Assembly (NCBI GenBank): GCA_029747015.1
Contig: JAKOGI010000367.1
Span: 588,501 to 652,500, forward strand
From: Carnegiea gigantea
Lineage: Eukaryota; Streptophyta; Magnoliopsida; Caryophyllales; Cactaceae
Length of the DNA: 64,000 nucleotides
Reading direction: 5' to 3'
A program made the translations under genes and the position numbers. The notes under the pieces are model-generated. The model saw only the letters and a program-made list of their open reading frames with translations, made no database searches and had not been told where the DNA came from. Of the stretch, positions 1 through 13,475 are shown piece by piece; position 1 is the first letter of the stretch; each line of letters starts with the position of its first letter.

Positions 1-1520
1 CTTGATCAATATTGATTCTTGGATATGCTAGGACCTTCTTCACGTTATTGTCTTCAATCACCAGATAAGAACATTGAAGAGCCATCATTTGGTCATAGGG
101 CTCAGTAGAGCATGAGTCCTGGCCATAAGCATTACATGAATAATCCTCATCAGGATCTCTGATAGCTGTCTCTAGTTCTACTACTTGACATAGTTGATCT
201 CTTCTTAGTAGCCATCTGATCTTCAATTGAGTCAATCAACTGGTGGTTGCTTATCTCTTTAACAACTTTTATCTTGATAGCTTATATGTATGATAAATAT
301 TAGGGAAATTGAGTGATAATATACTGTACTTTGAGGGTATTTGATAATAATACTCCAACCTTTGGACTTGAACGTCTGTACACCATACTATGGGCCTATT
401 TACTATTTTTATACCAATACTGATTTTGAGGGTATTTTAGTTGGTGATGTAAGTGCATATTTAACATATGTAATTGCATACACTTGGAAATTCTTGAATT
501 TTAAATATATGCAATTGCAAACTATTGTAAAATTATTGCATTACATTGATAAACACATTCAAACTCTGTCTTGGTATATAAACAATAAATAGGTAAATAA
601 TATGGTGCATGGATATCTGTGTTCAAAGTTGGGAGCATTATTGTTCAACACCTCCAAAGTATAGTACGTTATCGTCCAAAATCCCTAAATCCTAAGTGCC
701 TACTTTCTTTGCTCATTTCTAATTTAGGAATCACGTGAGTAAATCATAATAATTCTTTGAATCACAAGCAGATCAATCACAATAATGAATTCAATAATTC
801 ATATATCAAAGTCTTGATGAGACCGATCATATATCCATTTAACCCACATAAGGAAGCCATTTTATACATGATCTAGCTTGGTTTCTACCACTCAATAAAT
901 ACAATAAAGAATATCATTTGCATTAGATTAACACCTAAATAGTTCAATCATCGTTTATTCAATAAAGAAATCATATATGCACATATGATCTTCATTAGTA
1001 TTAAGGACTTTACTGCATAGTCAAGGTGAAGTGACTTAGAGTATAGCTCCAAGCTCTTACTAAAAGGTGCATTGTCAAAGGTTTAGAACCTAAGCTTCAT
1101 CAATCATATAATGCTATTAGTCAACTCGAATATATATCATGCAGTAACAACACATATCATCACATGTGATCATTTGTTTTGCATGTGAATATTATCTCTC
1201 TTAATTAGTTTGTCATAATCAAAATCCATGTCTTCGTAGATCCAACATATACTCCATGTCCTGCCATACTTGAATTTGCATACATCACCTAACATTAAAG
1301 TTTCATATAACATTCCTATATGACCTGATGCGTTGGAATTTGCACACAACATCACAAGATCTATAACATTCTTATATCCTAAAATACTTTGATTTACACA
1401 CCTATTATAATGTGTAAGGATTTACATGACACAATATATACATTACATCTCTTGACGTATTGCTAGCTAATGGCCATTCTACAACCATATAGTGTAATGA
1501 TGAGCACTACCCTTTAACTT
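1..1520. other. Intergenic, no gene recognised
   Basis: AT-rich sequence with only short open frames on either strand. None has a recognisable domain, splice-site pattern or composition distinct from its surroundings. I see no RNA gene or mobile-element terminus here. Confidence 0.5.
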
Positions 1521-2054
1521 AAAAATAATTTTTATATGTGTGAAATCTTCAAGCCTTAAAATGTTTATATAGGTGTGAGACCTTCAAGCTCAAAATGATT
1601 TGTAGATGCGAAGCATTTAAGCCTCAAAATGTTTTCATAGTATGAGAACTTCAAGCCTCAAAACGTTTTTATATGTATGAGACCTTCAAGCCTTAAAATG
1701 TTTTATAGGTGTTAGATCTTCAATCCTACGAAAGCTTATATAGGTGTGAGACTTTCAAGCCTCAAAATGGTTTTAAAGATGTAGGACCTTCAAGGCTCAA
1801 AATGTTCATACAAATTTGAGACCTTCAAGCGTTAATGGTTTTATAGGTGTGAAACCTTAAAGTCTAAAAATGTTTCTATAGGAGTGAGACCTTCAAGCCT
1901 AAGGCTGATTTCATAGGTGTGAGATCTTCAAGACTCAAAATGATTTTAGAGGTGTGAGATCATTAAGCCTCAAAATATTTTCACGTGTATGAGACCTTCA
2001 AGCTTTAAAATTTTTTAACTTAGGTATGAGAGTTTTAAGCCTTAAAGCTTTTAC
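1521..2054. repeat. Degenerate tandem repeat, ~38-bp unit, about 13-14 copies
   Basis: A unit built around the words gtgtgagaccttcaagcct and caaaatgtttt recurs every 36-40 bp. Copies differ by substitutions and small indels. No long open frame follows the period, so it looks like a decayed minisatellite rather than coding repeats. It starts after an unrelated AT-rich stretch and ends near 2054. Confidence 0.85.
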
Positions 2055-2399
2055 AACCCCAGAAGGTGCTTTGAAGCCCTAGTGGCTACTAGAAGGCCTA
2101 TAATCATGGCAGTAGTATATTCTCATTATTTACAACTTATTAAACGAGGGCCAAAGCATACTTCAATATATGTGAATTGATTCCTCTTCAAAAGAGCTTT
2201 TCAACAATATCTATAAGCTCAAATCCGATAAGCACTGAAAAAGTTGTAAGTTAGATAGTGATACGTGCACAGAAACTGAGACTTCCTTGCTTATATGAAC
2301 TAGAATCGGTGCACTTTCACATAAAAAGAATCATATCGGTTGGGCATTGGTGCCTAAACAAAGTAAGTTTGCCATGTTGACCAGCCAAGTAGCATAATA

Positions 2400-2960
2400 T
2401 TAGCCCCAGCATCAATGGCTGGACTTCCACCTATTGCTAGGCCTGCCTTGGCCTCCACTGCATGGATTTACACATGTTTTGCATGGAATGGTTCAATCAA
2501 CCACCAAATTTTGATTCATTTCATTTCATTGATCCTTTTCTTAGCAAAGTCATTTCTTAGGCCAATCTATTTCCTCCACTATAAAAGGGAGCATCTTACT
2601 CTCATTCATCATCACCACCTAAAGGAAACTCCACATTGTTCGCTCTACATCATCTTCCACCTAGGAGAAACAATACTTCTCTCTAAACATTTTCGTCCCT
2701 CTATAGAAAACATCTCTTTAGTTTTAAAATAACAAACTCTGCTTCTCTCTCAAACTTTTCAAAGCATATACAACTAGACTACCTTTCGTCTTACCCTAAC
2801 ACACTTGGAAGGAATGAAATCAAGGATTGTTTCTTTGCTAACATCTCATATCGAAGTGGATCTTAAAGGCCAATTAAGGAAAACTAATTGGTTACTTTTT
2901 ATTAGACGATATGTTTTTCTTATTTGTAATTATGTTTTTGTTTGATCCTCTATGATTCCT
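2400..2960 (+). promoter_or_regulatory. Promoter-like / possible LTR fragment
   Basis: A TATA-like box (actataaaaggg, 2578-2589) is followed by pyrimidine-rich, CT-rich leader-like sequence. This layout is common in plant LTRs and promoters. The single open frame across it (2415-2732) has no recognisable domain. No matching second LTR copy, primer-binding site or gag-pol was seen nearby, so this could be a solo-LTR fragment or chance. Confidence 0.25.
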
Positions 2961-4097
2961 TGATCATTTATTCACTTCTTATTAGTACATTAGTAAGACT
3001 ATATTCATAATCAAGTGAAAACTAAATTTATAAGTTCTTTGTATTTTCAATTCTGTTATAAAATGGCTTGCTAATAAGTAGTCAACAAAAGTATGATCTT
3101 GTTGATTATCCTAGGAATAAAACGATAAATTCATAAAAAATATCTTTTGCATGAAATCAAAAAATTAAAATTTTTAATACAATCACTTCCGGTGGAAGTC
3201 ACTTTTGAAGCAAGCGGTCTAACGGTGGTTTTCACCGCCTATTCGATCAAACTTTCACCTTTGGATCTATTCTCATGGTTTATAGTCATGAAGCCATTCT
3301 TAGTGATCCTCATTCAGAATGTCCCTAGGAAAAACCCTTTTCTTCTTAAAAATCAATCGATTATCCTTTCAGTTTAAGGATGTAGTAAAAAGAAAGAATT
3401 TACTATTTTCTATATAATTATTGTACATTTCCTTTAGAATGTGCTAGCAACTTTAAAAGTTGAAGCTTTTATCCATTCTACCACATAACCATAGGGAAGG
3501 AACACTTTAAGAAAGACATATGATGCACCCCTTGAAAGAGGGAGGTTGTGAGGGGAAGAGACCATTGAGCCTCGATGAGCCCTAGGCCAGCACCATAACC
3601 ATCCATCGACGATGCTATCAGTCATAGCCACCGTCGGCCACCTCTATCAACCTCATTTTCTCTCTCTTCTCGTAGCAACTACAGTAGGAGTCACATCATA
3701 CGTTTTAGGCCCCTACTGCTGCCCACGACCACCATGACACCACCAACTAGCCACCGAAGACAACCACAATGCATTACCTTCCACTGACTATTACCACCTA
3801 CACCATCTCTTTGTGGCACTTACCTTAAAGGTACAAGTATTAAACCCTCACTCTAATCAGATATGGATTTTCTCTCCTTCCTAAACCAGGTCATATGAAC
3901 CACTTAATTTTGAGGACTAAGCTATAACATTACGAACAATTATGCCTTGTTATGGGATTAAGCTTATGATGCGTGGAATTTGAAATCGAATTATGCTTGG
4001 GATTCACAGTAGAGAACACACAAACGCATGGAATTGGGTAATGGTTGCAACTTATAATACGCTAAGGCTAATTTGTAAAGAAAAATGTTTTAACGGA

Positions 4098-4172
<75 letters not shown>

Positions 4173-6756
4173 TGATTGGTTATAAGGGATGATGCAGTAA
4201 GTTCGTTTACTATTAGATGTTGAATTGGGATTCATATAAATGTGTAGGGGTTTTAGGTGATCATCAAATAATTTGAGATATTTTAAGATGCCTTTATTTG
4301 GGGGCTAGCACATGATCAATAAGAAAATTGAAGAGGTTAAATAGATTATTATTATTTTTTAAACTGATTAGTTTTGATATGAGAAAGTGCTTGAGCTAGC
4401 TTTACATATCATCACATTTAAGGGCGACTTAATTGTTACAATGTTATATAACTGGATTTATCAAGTTACAGCAATACGTGAGATAATTTAAGGCCAAATT
4501 ATTCTTGTGAATTGATATAGTGACAAACAATGAATTATAAGGACTAAGCATAAGATGGGAGTGCGAACAAGAGAATGGGTCAGCCAAAATTTTGGAAATT
4601 TTATTACAAAGTTTACTATTTTGGATCAATGAATTTGATATTAAATCCTGTCATGGGCAAAAGTTCTCAAGAGTTAAGAACAACCAAGTTCTTAAGAAGT
4701 GGGTGCGACAATTTGTGGATATAAAGGGGTGTGTCCTCATGGAATCATAGCTCTTAAAAATGATGTACTACTAGGGCCATAGTTACAATTAGATGGGTAT
4801 AATCCATTTACTAAAGTAAAGAATAGAAAATAGGAAATACTAAATGAAGAAAAAAAAAAGGGAAGGTAAGAGAAGAGAACAACATAGCTAGTGATAGCAA
4901 TCTCAGTTTACAAGAAGATTAGAAAGTGGAGTCTAATAATGGCCCACGAAGATCCATGAGTTAAAAGTGCGGCAACTAAAGTTATGTCTTATTGCTTGTA
5001 CCTTTATGATACAAGTAAAAGTTTTTTTGTATTTATTTCTAATTCATGTTTATCAGCTTTCATACGTTTTGGTCATTTAGAGGACTTACTCACCGTTACA
5101 ATGATTATATGTTACTATGTTACTGCATTCATAAGTTCACATGCTCATAAGTTGTTGATCCGAGGACACCTTGTGATTACTGTTCATATGCCAACTGATG
5201 CGTGATTCATTAGAACCTAGGAGTCTGGTGGAAATCTCCTTGCCTATTGAACTCCCTTGGTCGCTTGGCCTATGGAACCTCTTAGACTAATCCTCAACAT
5301 TTAAATGCCATTTATCCCCATTATTTTCAAAAATCCTTCAATTTTTCTAAAGATCTCCATGTCGTTTAAATTCATTGTCATTTATTTCATGTACCAAAAG
5401 CTTAGTTTTCTTTACAAAGTTTGGGAGCTATAAATTGACAATTATTGTATAGTTTTTGTTTCAAAAGGGAATGAATTGCTAATTTTCCCCCTTTTTTGCA
5501 CATTTTCATCCTTCACTAAGGGGATAAGCCTTGTTTTCAAAATGAAAATAGCAGTAGCCCTCTTTAATTCACAATACCTTCGCTACTAGCGAAATACGAA
5601 CATTACAGGAAGGATGGTGCACTGCCACGCAAACATATCCCCATGTCAAATATTTAACTCGAAGTAGGCCACGGCCAACGATAGGCCGCTATGCTAGGGT
5701 GACTATAAGAAAGCAGGCTAGGAGGCAAAAAGTGCCTTGTCTCCTGGACTCAGCGGCACTGAACCAGGCCTAGTAGCACCAAACGAGGTTGACACTGGCT
5801 TGGTGGAAGCACAGACTGCTGGCCTTGCTTAGCGCCCACGTTTTAGTTTACCTAAGAATATTTGTGTAATGCTTCTCCTAATCAGAATTATGAAAGATAC
5901 CTCTATTAAACCTATAAACCTAGGAAGGTTCATTCAATTTGTTTCACTATAAACTTCCTTCTCCTTCGAACACACACAGAGATACATAAAATATGTTCTT
6001 TTTCTCCTCTTCTAGAGAGACTGTCTTTCTTCTGGCATTCTTCTCGTTTCTCCTTCTAACCAATGAGATTGCTCCTGCCTTAGGCAATCTTCTTTTGCTA
6101 GGAACAAATGTCTTTCCTCTATCATGCACTTTGCCCTCTCTTCTCTAGGTCTTCTCTCTAGGCACTTTATCATTACTTTTTCTTTTTTTCTTTTTTTGAC
6201 TAGCTTTTAACATACCTAAGCAAAAGGTTAGATCAAGATAAAAATTGGTTTTATTGTTTTGATCAAATCAATCCTCCTTCATCTTTATTTCTTGGTCACT
6301 ATGTAATCCTTGTTAGATTTCTAGCTTTTGTGCCATGTGTAAGACTATGTATAGAGTCAAAGTGGTTACAAAGTTTATTACTTTCTAATTTTTTTAATTT
6401 CTTGTAATTAGCATATAAATTGAATTAATGTAGGAGATCACCATAAAATTCATGTCTTTGATGTTGTAATTACTAAGCAAGACAAACTGCATGACAATGA
6501 TGTTTGCATGAAAGCATTAAGAATTCACTATTCTCTTTTATAACCCAAGTTAAGGTCATTGTTGAATGAGCAATGTCAGTGGGTGGATTTGTATCCCTCC
6601 CCTCATCCTTGGACTTAGCTTTTGGGTACTTAGCCTTAGAGTCAAGCAACCAAGTCAATCCCCATCTGGGATCATGGGGATTGTTTTCTAAACTCCTGTT
6701 TTTGAAAATGATTTTCATACTTTCCTAAAATATGGAGGTGACTCTACTCCTTTCCC
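2961..6756. other. Intergenic, no gene recognised
   Basis: Apart from the TA microsatellite (listed separately), this stretch shows short random open frames only. A TATA-like run followed by CT-rich sequence near 5940-6190 resembles the 2580 region in style, but I cannot define an element from it. Confidence 0.4.
4099..4170. repeat. (TA)n microsatellite
   Basis: An uninterrupted TA dinucleotide run of about 72 bp. The open frame reading through it as alternating Tyr-Ile is an artefact. Confidence 0.97.
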
Positions 6757-6827
6757 TTAAAGTCAAGCTTTCTTTTTTTTTTTTTTCTTCGTGAGAAATG
6801 AGGGACATTAGTCCCTAAGCAGTTTTA

Positions 6828-9800
6828 TTAAGTAGGAACTTGATGAGGCCAAGCCACCCTGCCAATGTCCTCAAGAAGCATCGAATACATGAAGTTAGGA
6901 GCATGATCAAAAAAGGTAACGGGAGAGCTTTGATTCACCCTGAAATTAGCAAGGTTATCCGCCGCTCGATTGGCCTCTCTGAAGCAATAGGTTAAGGATA
7001 TCCTCCAACTCCTGTCCACTACAAGCTTCCTACATTCTTGAATGATGTAGTAGTGTTCACACCTACTGGGATCAACTTTTTCCAATCTGTCAATGGCCAA
7101 CTTGGAGTCCAGTTGCACTATCAGTTGAGTGATGCCTTCAGCCTTAGCCATCCGAAGACCATGGAGTAGAGCTAGCAATTCTGACTTGATAGAGGAATAG
7201 TTTCCAAAACTAGCACTAAATCCTTTAATCTAATTTCCCCTATGCCCACGCAACAGACCGCCTCCTCCAGCTGGCCCTGAGTTACCTCGTGAGGCTCCAT
7301 CGATATTGAGCTTTATCCAAAGGTTCGGTGGTGCCTGCCATTGGACATAAATTTCAGATTTGGGCTTAGGAGACCCATGTACCTGAAGATGATTATTAGC
7401 CTCAAGAGCCTTCAAAACTTCCCAAGTCTTCTTGCGCACAAAAGAATAGGGATTGTGTGGAGTAAACTCAACATTCTCAAAACATCTTTGATTCCTTCAT
7501 TTCCATATCCACCATAATGTGATGGCAAAGAGAGTGGGCCAATCCTTACCTGTGTTGTTAGAGCCTTCCAAATTACCATGTATCCATTCTCTAAGGGGTA
7601 GAGTAAAAGAAGATGTTGTGCTTCACCTCAGGTACCAATTCAAGCTAAACTCTTTGGGCATGGTGACAGTCGTGAAGAACATGCAATACATCTTCTTCCA
7701 TGTTATATGGCAACTATTGCACAGGGGGTTGTTTAACCGTTGGCCCCGGACTCTATAGGCATTTGTCATAATCCTCTCATGTACCGCAAGCTAAATGAAA
7801 ATTTTGATTCTTTGGGGGGATTTCAGAGTCCATATCAGCTTCCAAATAGTTTCATGAGGTTCTAAAAGATCAGATTTAATAATCATTAGTGCCGACTTTA
7901 TGACAAAGCCGTTGGACACATTATTCCAGTTCAAAAGATCTTCATGCTCCTCATCCTCATGGACCTCCATGGATGTAATTTTTTTGAGAATTTCATCCAG
8001 TAGAAGGTTAACAAATCCATCCCATCTCCATCCGTCATTAGTGGTCCATAGTTCAACCAAACTCAAGTTCTCCACTTCAGGGGGTATAGGGCTAAGAGTG
8101 TCAAAGAAGAATGGTCTCTTTGTCGCCCAAGTATGAAACCAAAATGAAGTTTTCTTCCCATTACCAATCTCAGTTTTAGCCCCTTCTTTAAGGAATTTAG
8201 CACATTCAAGGATCCCTTTCCAGGTATTTGAAGCATCAGTCTTTGGTGTAAACATATCGATATCGCATTGCCCACTACAATATTTGGCACGCAATACCCT
8301 GGACCATAGGTTGTCTTTCTCCGTTAACACCCTCCAGCCCAATTTTGTTAGGAAAGCTGAATTCGCCTGTCTTATTGAACGGAATCCAAGGCCTCCAGCT
8401 TCTTTGCGTTTCATGAGACACTCCCATGCCACGTTGTGAATCTTTCTTTCCCCAGCGTGCCCTCCCCATATGAAATTTCTCGATTTACGGTCTATCTCAT
8501 CACATAAGGATTGTGGGAGCTTCACCGTTTACATAGCATAGTACGGGATTGTAGATATTGTAAACTGAACAAGTATGGCCCTCCTTGCCAGTGACAAGCT
8601 AGCCTACTAGTCTATTGTCAACTCTATTAGATACTTGTTTAAAAGTGTGCCTGTTGACTCGACCATTGATTATTTGAACTTCAAGATGGTGGCCGAGATC
8701 AGACGTGACGGGTATACCCAACACATTACTAACTTGTGTAGCTAGCGACTTCACAGTATTATTAGAGAAGAAAACCATGGATTTTTGCAAACTTACCCTT
8801 TGTCCCGAAGCAGCACAGAAGGTGTCTAGGCAGTGTTTCATAATGGTTGTTTGCTCCAACGATACCTCTCCAAAGAGGATGAGGTCATTGGTAAAGAAGA
8901 GGCTCGAGATTTTCGGGCCCCCTCGACTTGCACTCACTGGTTTCCAAGTACCCTTAGTAACTTCTTCCTCAATTACATGGCTCAAGCACTCCATGTATAA
9001 GACGAATAAGTAAGGAGATAACGGGTGTCCTTGTCTTACCCCTTGAGATAGTGAAAATTGTTCGGTTCGGGCAGGCCCCATTCCAAAGTATACTAAATTG
9101 AGTGGAGCTAACACAACTCATTATCACCTCCACCATTATTTGAGGAAGTCTAGCCTCCATCAACGTTTCACGAATAAACAACCAACGGAGACGCTCACAA
9201 GCCTTTTCAAGATCAACCTTGACTGCCATGTATCCAGCCTGTCCTTTCTTTCTTCTCATGGTATGAAGCATTTCCTATACTATTATGTTGTTGTCCGTTA
9301 TTTGATGGCCATGAACAAAACTACACTAGATAGGTGAAATGAGTTTGCTCAGGACAGGTTTTAACCTGTTAATCAACGGTTTGGAGATGACTTTGTAGGC
9401 TACATTACACAAACCTATGGGGCGAAGTTGAGAGACACATTGGGGGTTCTCCACCTTAGGAATAAGCACTAGGAAAGTGTTATTGATTTCCTTTGGTAGA
9501 GAGTGGCCCTCAAGGGCCCTAAGTGCCATATGTATGAGCTGGTTCCCAATGAGGTCCCAGTATTTTTGGTAGAAGAACGCTTGGCAGCCATCGAGTCCAA
9601 AAGCTTTAAAAGCACTCATGTCAAAAATTGTCTGTTTAACATCAGCCCCTGTGTATTGCCTATATAGTTGTTGTATGTCCTCCTCATGAAGGCTAGGAAA
9701 TTGATTGGTAGGGAGAATGTAAGAAGCATAGTCTTCACCTTCAGCAGTATATAGGTGAAAAAAATATCCCCTCACCACACTTTTAATGGCATCCTTATCC

Positions 9801-10990
9801 AATAATCAGTTTCCTTGAGCATCTTGGAGAGCCTCTATTCGGTTGAATCGCCTTCGAATGATGGTACTCAGGTGATAGAACCAGGTATTGCGGTCTCCGT
9901 CTTGGATCACTTCAATTCTGGCCTTTTGGAACCAAAAGGTCTCGATTTGGTCTAAGACCTCATCCAGATTCCGACGTAGCTTTCCCTTCAACTCTATGAG
10001 AAATCTATTCGTACTCTTTTGAGAGCTCTCTTGAATTCCCTCTAAGTGATTCCATAGAACTTTTTTGCATCTAAATAGATTACCAAATGTCTCCTTGTTC
10101 CACTTTGTCAGGGCTGTTGATAGGTGGGTTAACATTGGGTTAATCGGAGCATTAGAACTCCAGAGACTTTTAAGGAAATCATCAAAAAGCTCATGGGATG
10201 TCCACGCAGCCCAAAATCGAAAAGGCTTAGGGGTATTTGGCAGTGTAGCGAATTCATTAGGAGATATCAAGGGAGGACAATGATCAGACTAATTTTTCAA
10301 AAGGTGATGAACTCCCGCCTCTTCCAACTTCATTCTCCATAAGTCATTGCATAGCCCTCTGTCCAGCCTAACTAGCTTCCTGTTATTCAGATCAAGGCCC
10401 CCGGACCATGTGAATTCTGGACCTGAAAAGCCAAGGTCTATAAACCCATTATTATTGATCCAGTGGTCAAATTTGGCACACCGTCTAGCAAGTTCTGAGC
10501 CACAGTTTCATCTTTCAGCCATAGTTCTAGTCTCGTTGAAGTCTCCTGCTAATAGCCAAGGTTTGGTATGAGTTGAGGCAAAGGTTTCTAAGAGGGTCCA
10601 AAGTTCCTCGCTTGCAGCTTCTTAGGGGCTACCGTAAATAGCAGTAAATAGCCAGCCATCCTCCCTATTAGGGATTACCTCTAGAGTGATATACTGTGGG
10701 TGAAAGGTAATAATGTTGACAGTAATATCTTCAACTTTCCAGAACATCCAAATCCCTTCATTGAAGCTTTGGGCTTCAATTCGAAATTTGCCATCAAAAC
10801 CAATATTATTACATACTTCATTAGCTCATTCTCCACTAATTCTAGTCTTAAGGAGACCTAGTATAGCGGGTTTATATTTCCGTAGCAATTCTTTCAAGGA
10901 TAGTAGAAAATCTCTACTACCCACTCCTTGCACATTCCAAACAAGAAGTCATACATAGTTCATTAGATGTTGATTATCCATAAAATAATG
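6828..10990 (-). pseudogene. LINE ORF2 (endonuclease-RT-RNase H polyprotein), broken
   Basis: The order on the minus strand is as follows. An L1-type endonuclease region (about 10985-10260) has WNVQG, a GDFN motif and a terminal SDH. The reverse transcriptase (about 9800-8600) contains RPIGLCNVAYK and QGVRQGHPLSPYLF. A zf-RVT region (8525-7791) includes GGLGFRS. A plant LINE RNase H (7439-6828) has the DGAS and LDS acidic motifs and a REANRAAD end. The RT active-site box, normally FADD, reads FTND (about 8889-8900), so a catalytic Asp is Asn. Several TGA/TAA/TAG codons break the endonuclease part and frameshifts break RT. The protein would nick target DNA and copy the element's RNA; this copy cannot. 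Confidence 0.9.
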
Positions 10991-11274
10991 GTGGACGGGT
11001 GGCCTGGAAGAGCAGCTCATCAGTTTGAACATCTTGTGGCCTGAGTGGCCATTTCGATATCCTGTGCGTCCGAGGATTTTTTTTTTCTTCCTTATGTCTT
11101 CTAGGGTGGAAAGAATACGACATGACTCTTCCATATTGGTGTCTTGTATACCATCCATTTGAGGAGAGAGTTCCCCTTCATGAGGTTGATGATATGCTCC
11201 CCTTGGGTCCGATGGGTCCCTAGAGTGTACTGGAGTAAGCCTTTCTAGGATGCCATTAGAATGTGCAAGATTAT

Positions 11275-12898
11275 TTAGGCTGAATTTATTACCAGCGGGG
11301 TAAGGGGGAGGATCTTTGATTGTGGTGTGTAGTAACCGAGTTTGGGATGATGAGAGGGTCGTGGAAGGGTTTCTTTTGAAGATTTCTTATGGGTGGGCTT
11401 GGATGGTTCATGGGCTGGGTTTGCCAACATCATAGCTTTCCGAGTTGCATGGGGTCTAGGGAAGTGCCTAGCATTTCTCGGAGTTAAAGCAGCTCGTGCC
11501 TCGCACGTGGTTTCCATGCATGGTACCTTGATAATATCTTGTTAGACGTTGACACAAGAAAAGCTTCTGGGGAATCTCCAAGATTATTGCCCAACTCAGT
11601 TGTGAGGTTATTTTTGGCCACTACTTCCATATTTTCACCTATTAAGGAGTCTTGAGGAGCTGCATTCTCATCCTCCAGTTCATCCTCCTTATTTCCAGGA
11701 GCACAATCAGCCACAAAATCTTCTTCCATATTCTCAGCAAGAATTTGGAATCTCGATCCTGAGAATGGGGCGTTGCATCTAGCAGGGTTAATATCTTTTC
11801 CTAAATTGTCATTGTGTCCAGATGATGCCGGCATATCCAGTTCCGGTTCGAATTGACCGGAACCCGAGTCAGTATTCAGGTCATGGGTTTTGTCATTACC
11901 ACTTGCCTTGGACTTGGAATTGTTGCCTTTGGAATTCTTCCTCCGGGAGGTTTCTTGACAAGCATCCATGATCCGAAATCTTCCATGCACTCAGGTTTAT
12001 TCGCTGGAGTAGCCATAGTTGGGTCTTGATGTCTTGGATGAGATGCTTGAGGCCTGCGTAAGCTGTTATCTAAGGGATGAATTGGACAGGAGTCTTCCCT
12101 ATGCCCCACATTCCCACATTTATAACATAGCAGTTTAAGGCTCTCATATTGAATCTTCCAAATCCTTCCTTAAAACTGAAATTTTGAGAGTAATGGCTTT
12201 GACAGATCCAGTTGCACACTCAGTCGTGTGAATTTGCCCTGAGCCACATTAGCAGTGGTGCTATCAATGCGCATTACCCTACCTACCTTAGCTCAAATCA
12301 TATGCAAGAATTCCTGATCGAAGTATTCAATACTAAGGGATACGGATCCAAGCTGTAAGGACCCTAATAGGCTCCTCATTCGGGATAAAGTTCGGAACCC
12401 ATTTCCTTATCGTCAGATAGTTATCTCCTATGAGCCAAGGGCCTTGTGTGAGTACATGATGATAGTCTTCTGGGTTGGTGAATCGTGTGATGAAATAATC
12501 ACAACCTATATCAATGAGCGAGAAGTCCCCCTTAAGGCTCCATTTTGTCTTGAGTCTTCGCTGAAGTTGTATGAACCCTATACCCTTGTCAAGCATTTTA
12601 ATTATTAGGGCATGCTTCCATGGTGTCCTAAATTTATGTTTCTGCTCCTTCGTGAGTTTGATAATTGGGCATCTCGGATCTTCCACCTCATTAGGGTCTC
12701 TAGGATCATCATCCGAAGCATAATCATCTTTGTCTTCATTCCAAAAGGGATTGGAGAAGGTAGAAAATTGTAGGTGTGGATTATTCCCTGTAACCTTGTC
12801 TCGGAAAGACATTGGAGGTCTTTCTTCAAACTGAGGCCTGTACTGTCCTTGTAGGTTTTTGTTCGGTTGATCTTCCTCCACAACCATATCTTCTTCAT
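11275..12898 (-). pseudogene. LINE ORF1 (gag-like, DUF4283 + CCHC zinc knuckle), broken
   Basis: The N-terminal part (open 12887-12333) contains the DUF4283 pattern of plant LINE ORF1 proteins, including GPWLIGDNYLTIRKW. The frame is then interrupted by TGA (12293-12295) and TAA (12170-12172). Just downstream, near 12090-12135, is a CCHC knuckle of the form CYKCGNVGHREDSC, which would bind the element's RNA. A frameshift near 11950 moves the acidic C-terminal part, with a GSRFQILAE motif, into another frame (open 11990-11484). Plant LINE ORF1 proteins act as RNA-binding chaperones in the retrotransposition particle. The exact C-terminus is unclear because several frames are needed. Confidence 0.8.
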
Positions 12899-13139
12899 CC
12901 TGCTGTATTGGATCCCCAGTTGCAGCTCTCTTGAATTTTTAACTAGAATGATGAATTAGATCTCGTTCTTGTGGAGAGAGAGGATTCACTCTTGAGTTTT
13001 CCATTTACTAGAACGATGAATTATGCCAAGTCTCTTTCTTTTAAAGTCAAGCTTTATTAAAATAAGACCGAAAGAGTAATTGTCTCACTAGATAGCGGGA
13101 TGGAGGCCCTAGGTGGCAACTCTTTTAGGATGATAAGGT

Positions 13140-13475
13140 GAATGTGCAAATTGGATAGGATTAGAAATGAAGCTATCGGAGAGAAATAGGGTTGGCGCCC
13201 ACAAAGGATAAGATGAGGAAAGTAAGACTCAAATGGTTTGGTTATACGAAAAGAAAGATACAAATATACTTGTGTGAAGTTGTGAGAGGATTGACATTCT
13301 AGATTGTAAAAGGGCTAGAGAAAGACCAAAAATGATTGGAATGATGTGGTTAGACAAAACAAAGATACTTAACACTTACAACGAACATGGCTCAAGATAA
13401 GTGTTTTAGGAGATCTATAATACTTAGTTGTCAATGCTTGTACTTTTAGTCACTTAGCATAAATTAGTGTTGTTT
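13140..13475 (+). mobile_element. RTE-like LINE 3' tail remnant
   Basis: From 13212 the plus strand reads MRKVRLKWFGYTKRK, followed further on by MAQDKCFRR. This resembles the C-terminal tail after the reverse transcriptase in plant RTE-type LINEs, whose consensus has a M-R-x-x-R-L-R-W-F-G-H core. Stops and divergence show an old fragment. No RT domain remains. Confidence 0.5.

Larger units (their letters stand above)
6757..13055 (-). mobile_element. L1-type LINE, near full length, decayed, with 15-bp target-site duplication
   Basis: The same 15-bp word, ttaaagtcaagcttt, lies at 6757-6771 and 13041-13055. Between them, on the minus strand, are an ORF1 with a DUF4283-like domain and a zinc knuckle, then an ORF2 with endonuclease, reverse transcriptase, zf-RVT and RNase H regions. 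A run of T at 6773-6786 is the poly-A tail of the minus-strand element and abuts the duplication. This is the structure of a plant L1 inserted by target-primed reverse transcription. Both ORFs contain stops and frameshifts. The 5' leader carries the word tactagaacgatgaatta (near 13007-13024) and a close variant near 12942, so the leader may contain a small internal repeat. Confidence 0.93.

Noticed and set aside
3993..4175. Open frame ending in alternating Tyr-Ile
   Set aside because: Produced by the TA microsatellite.
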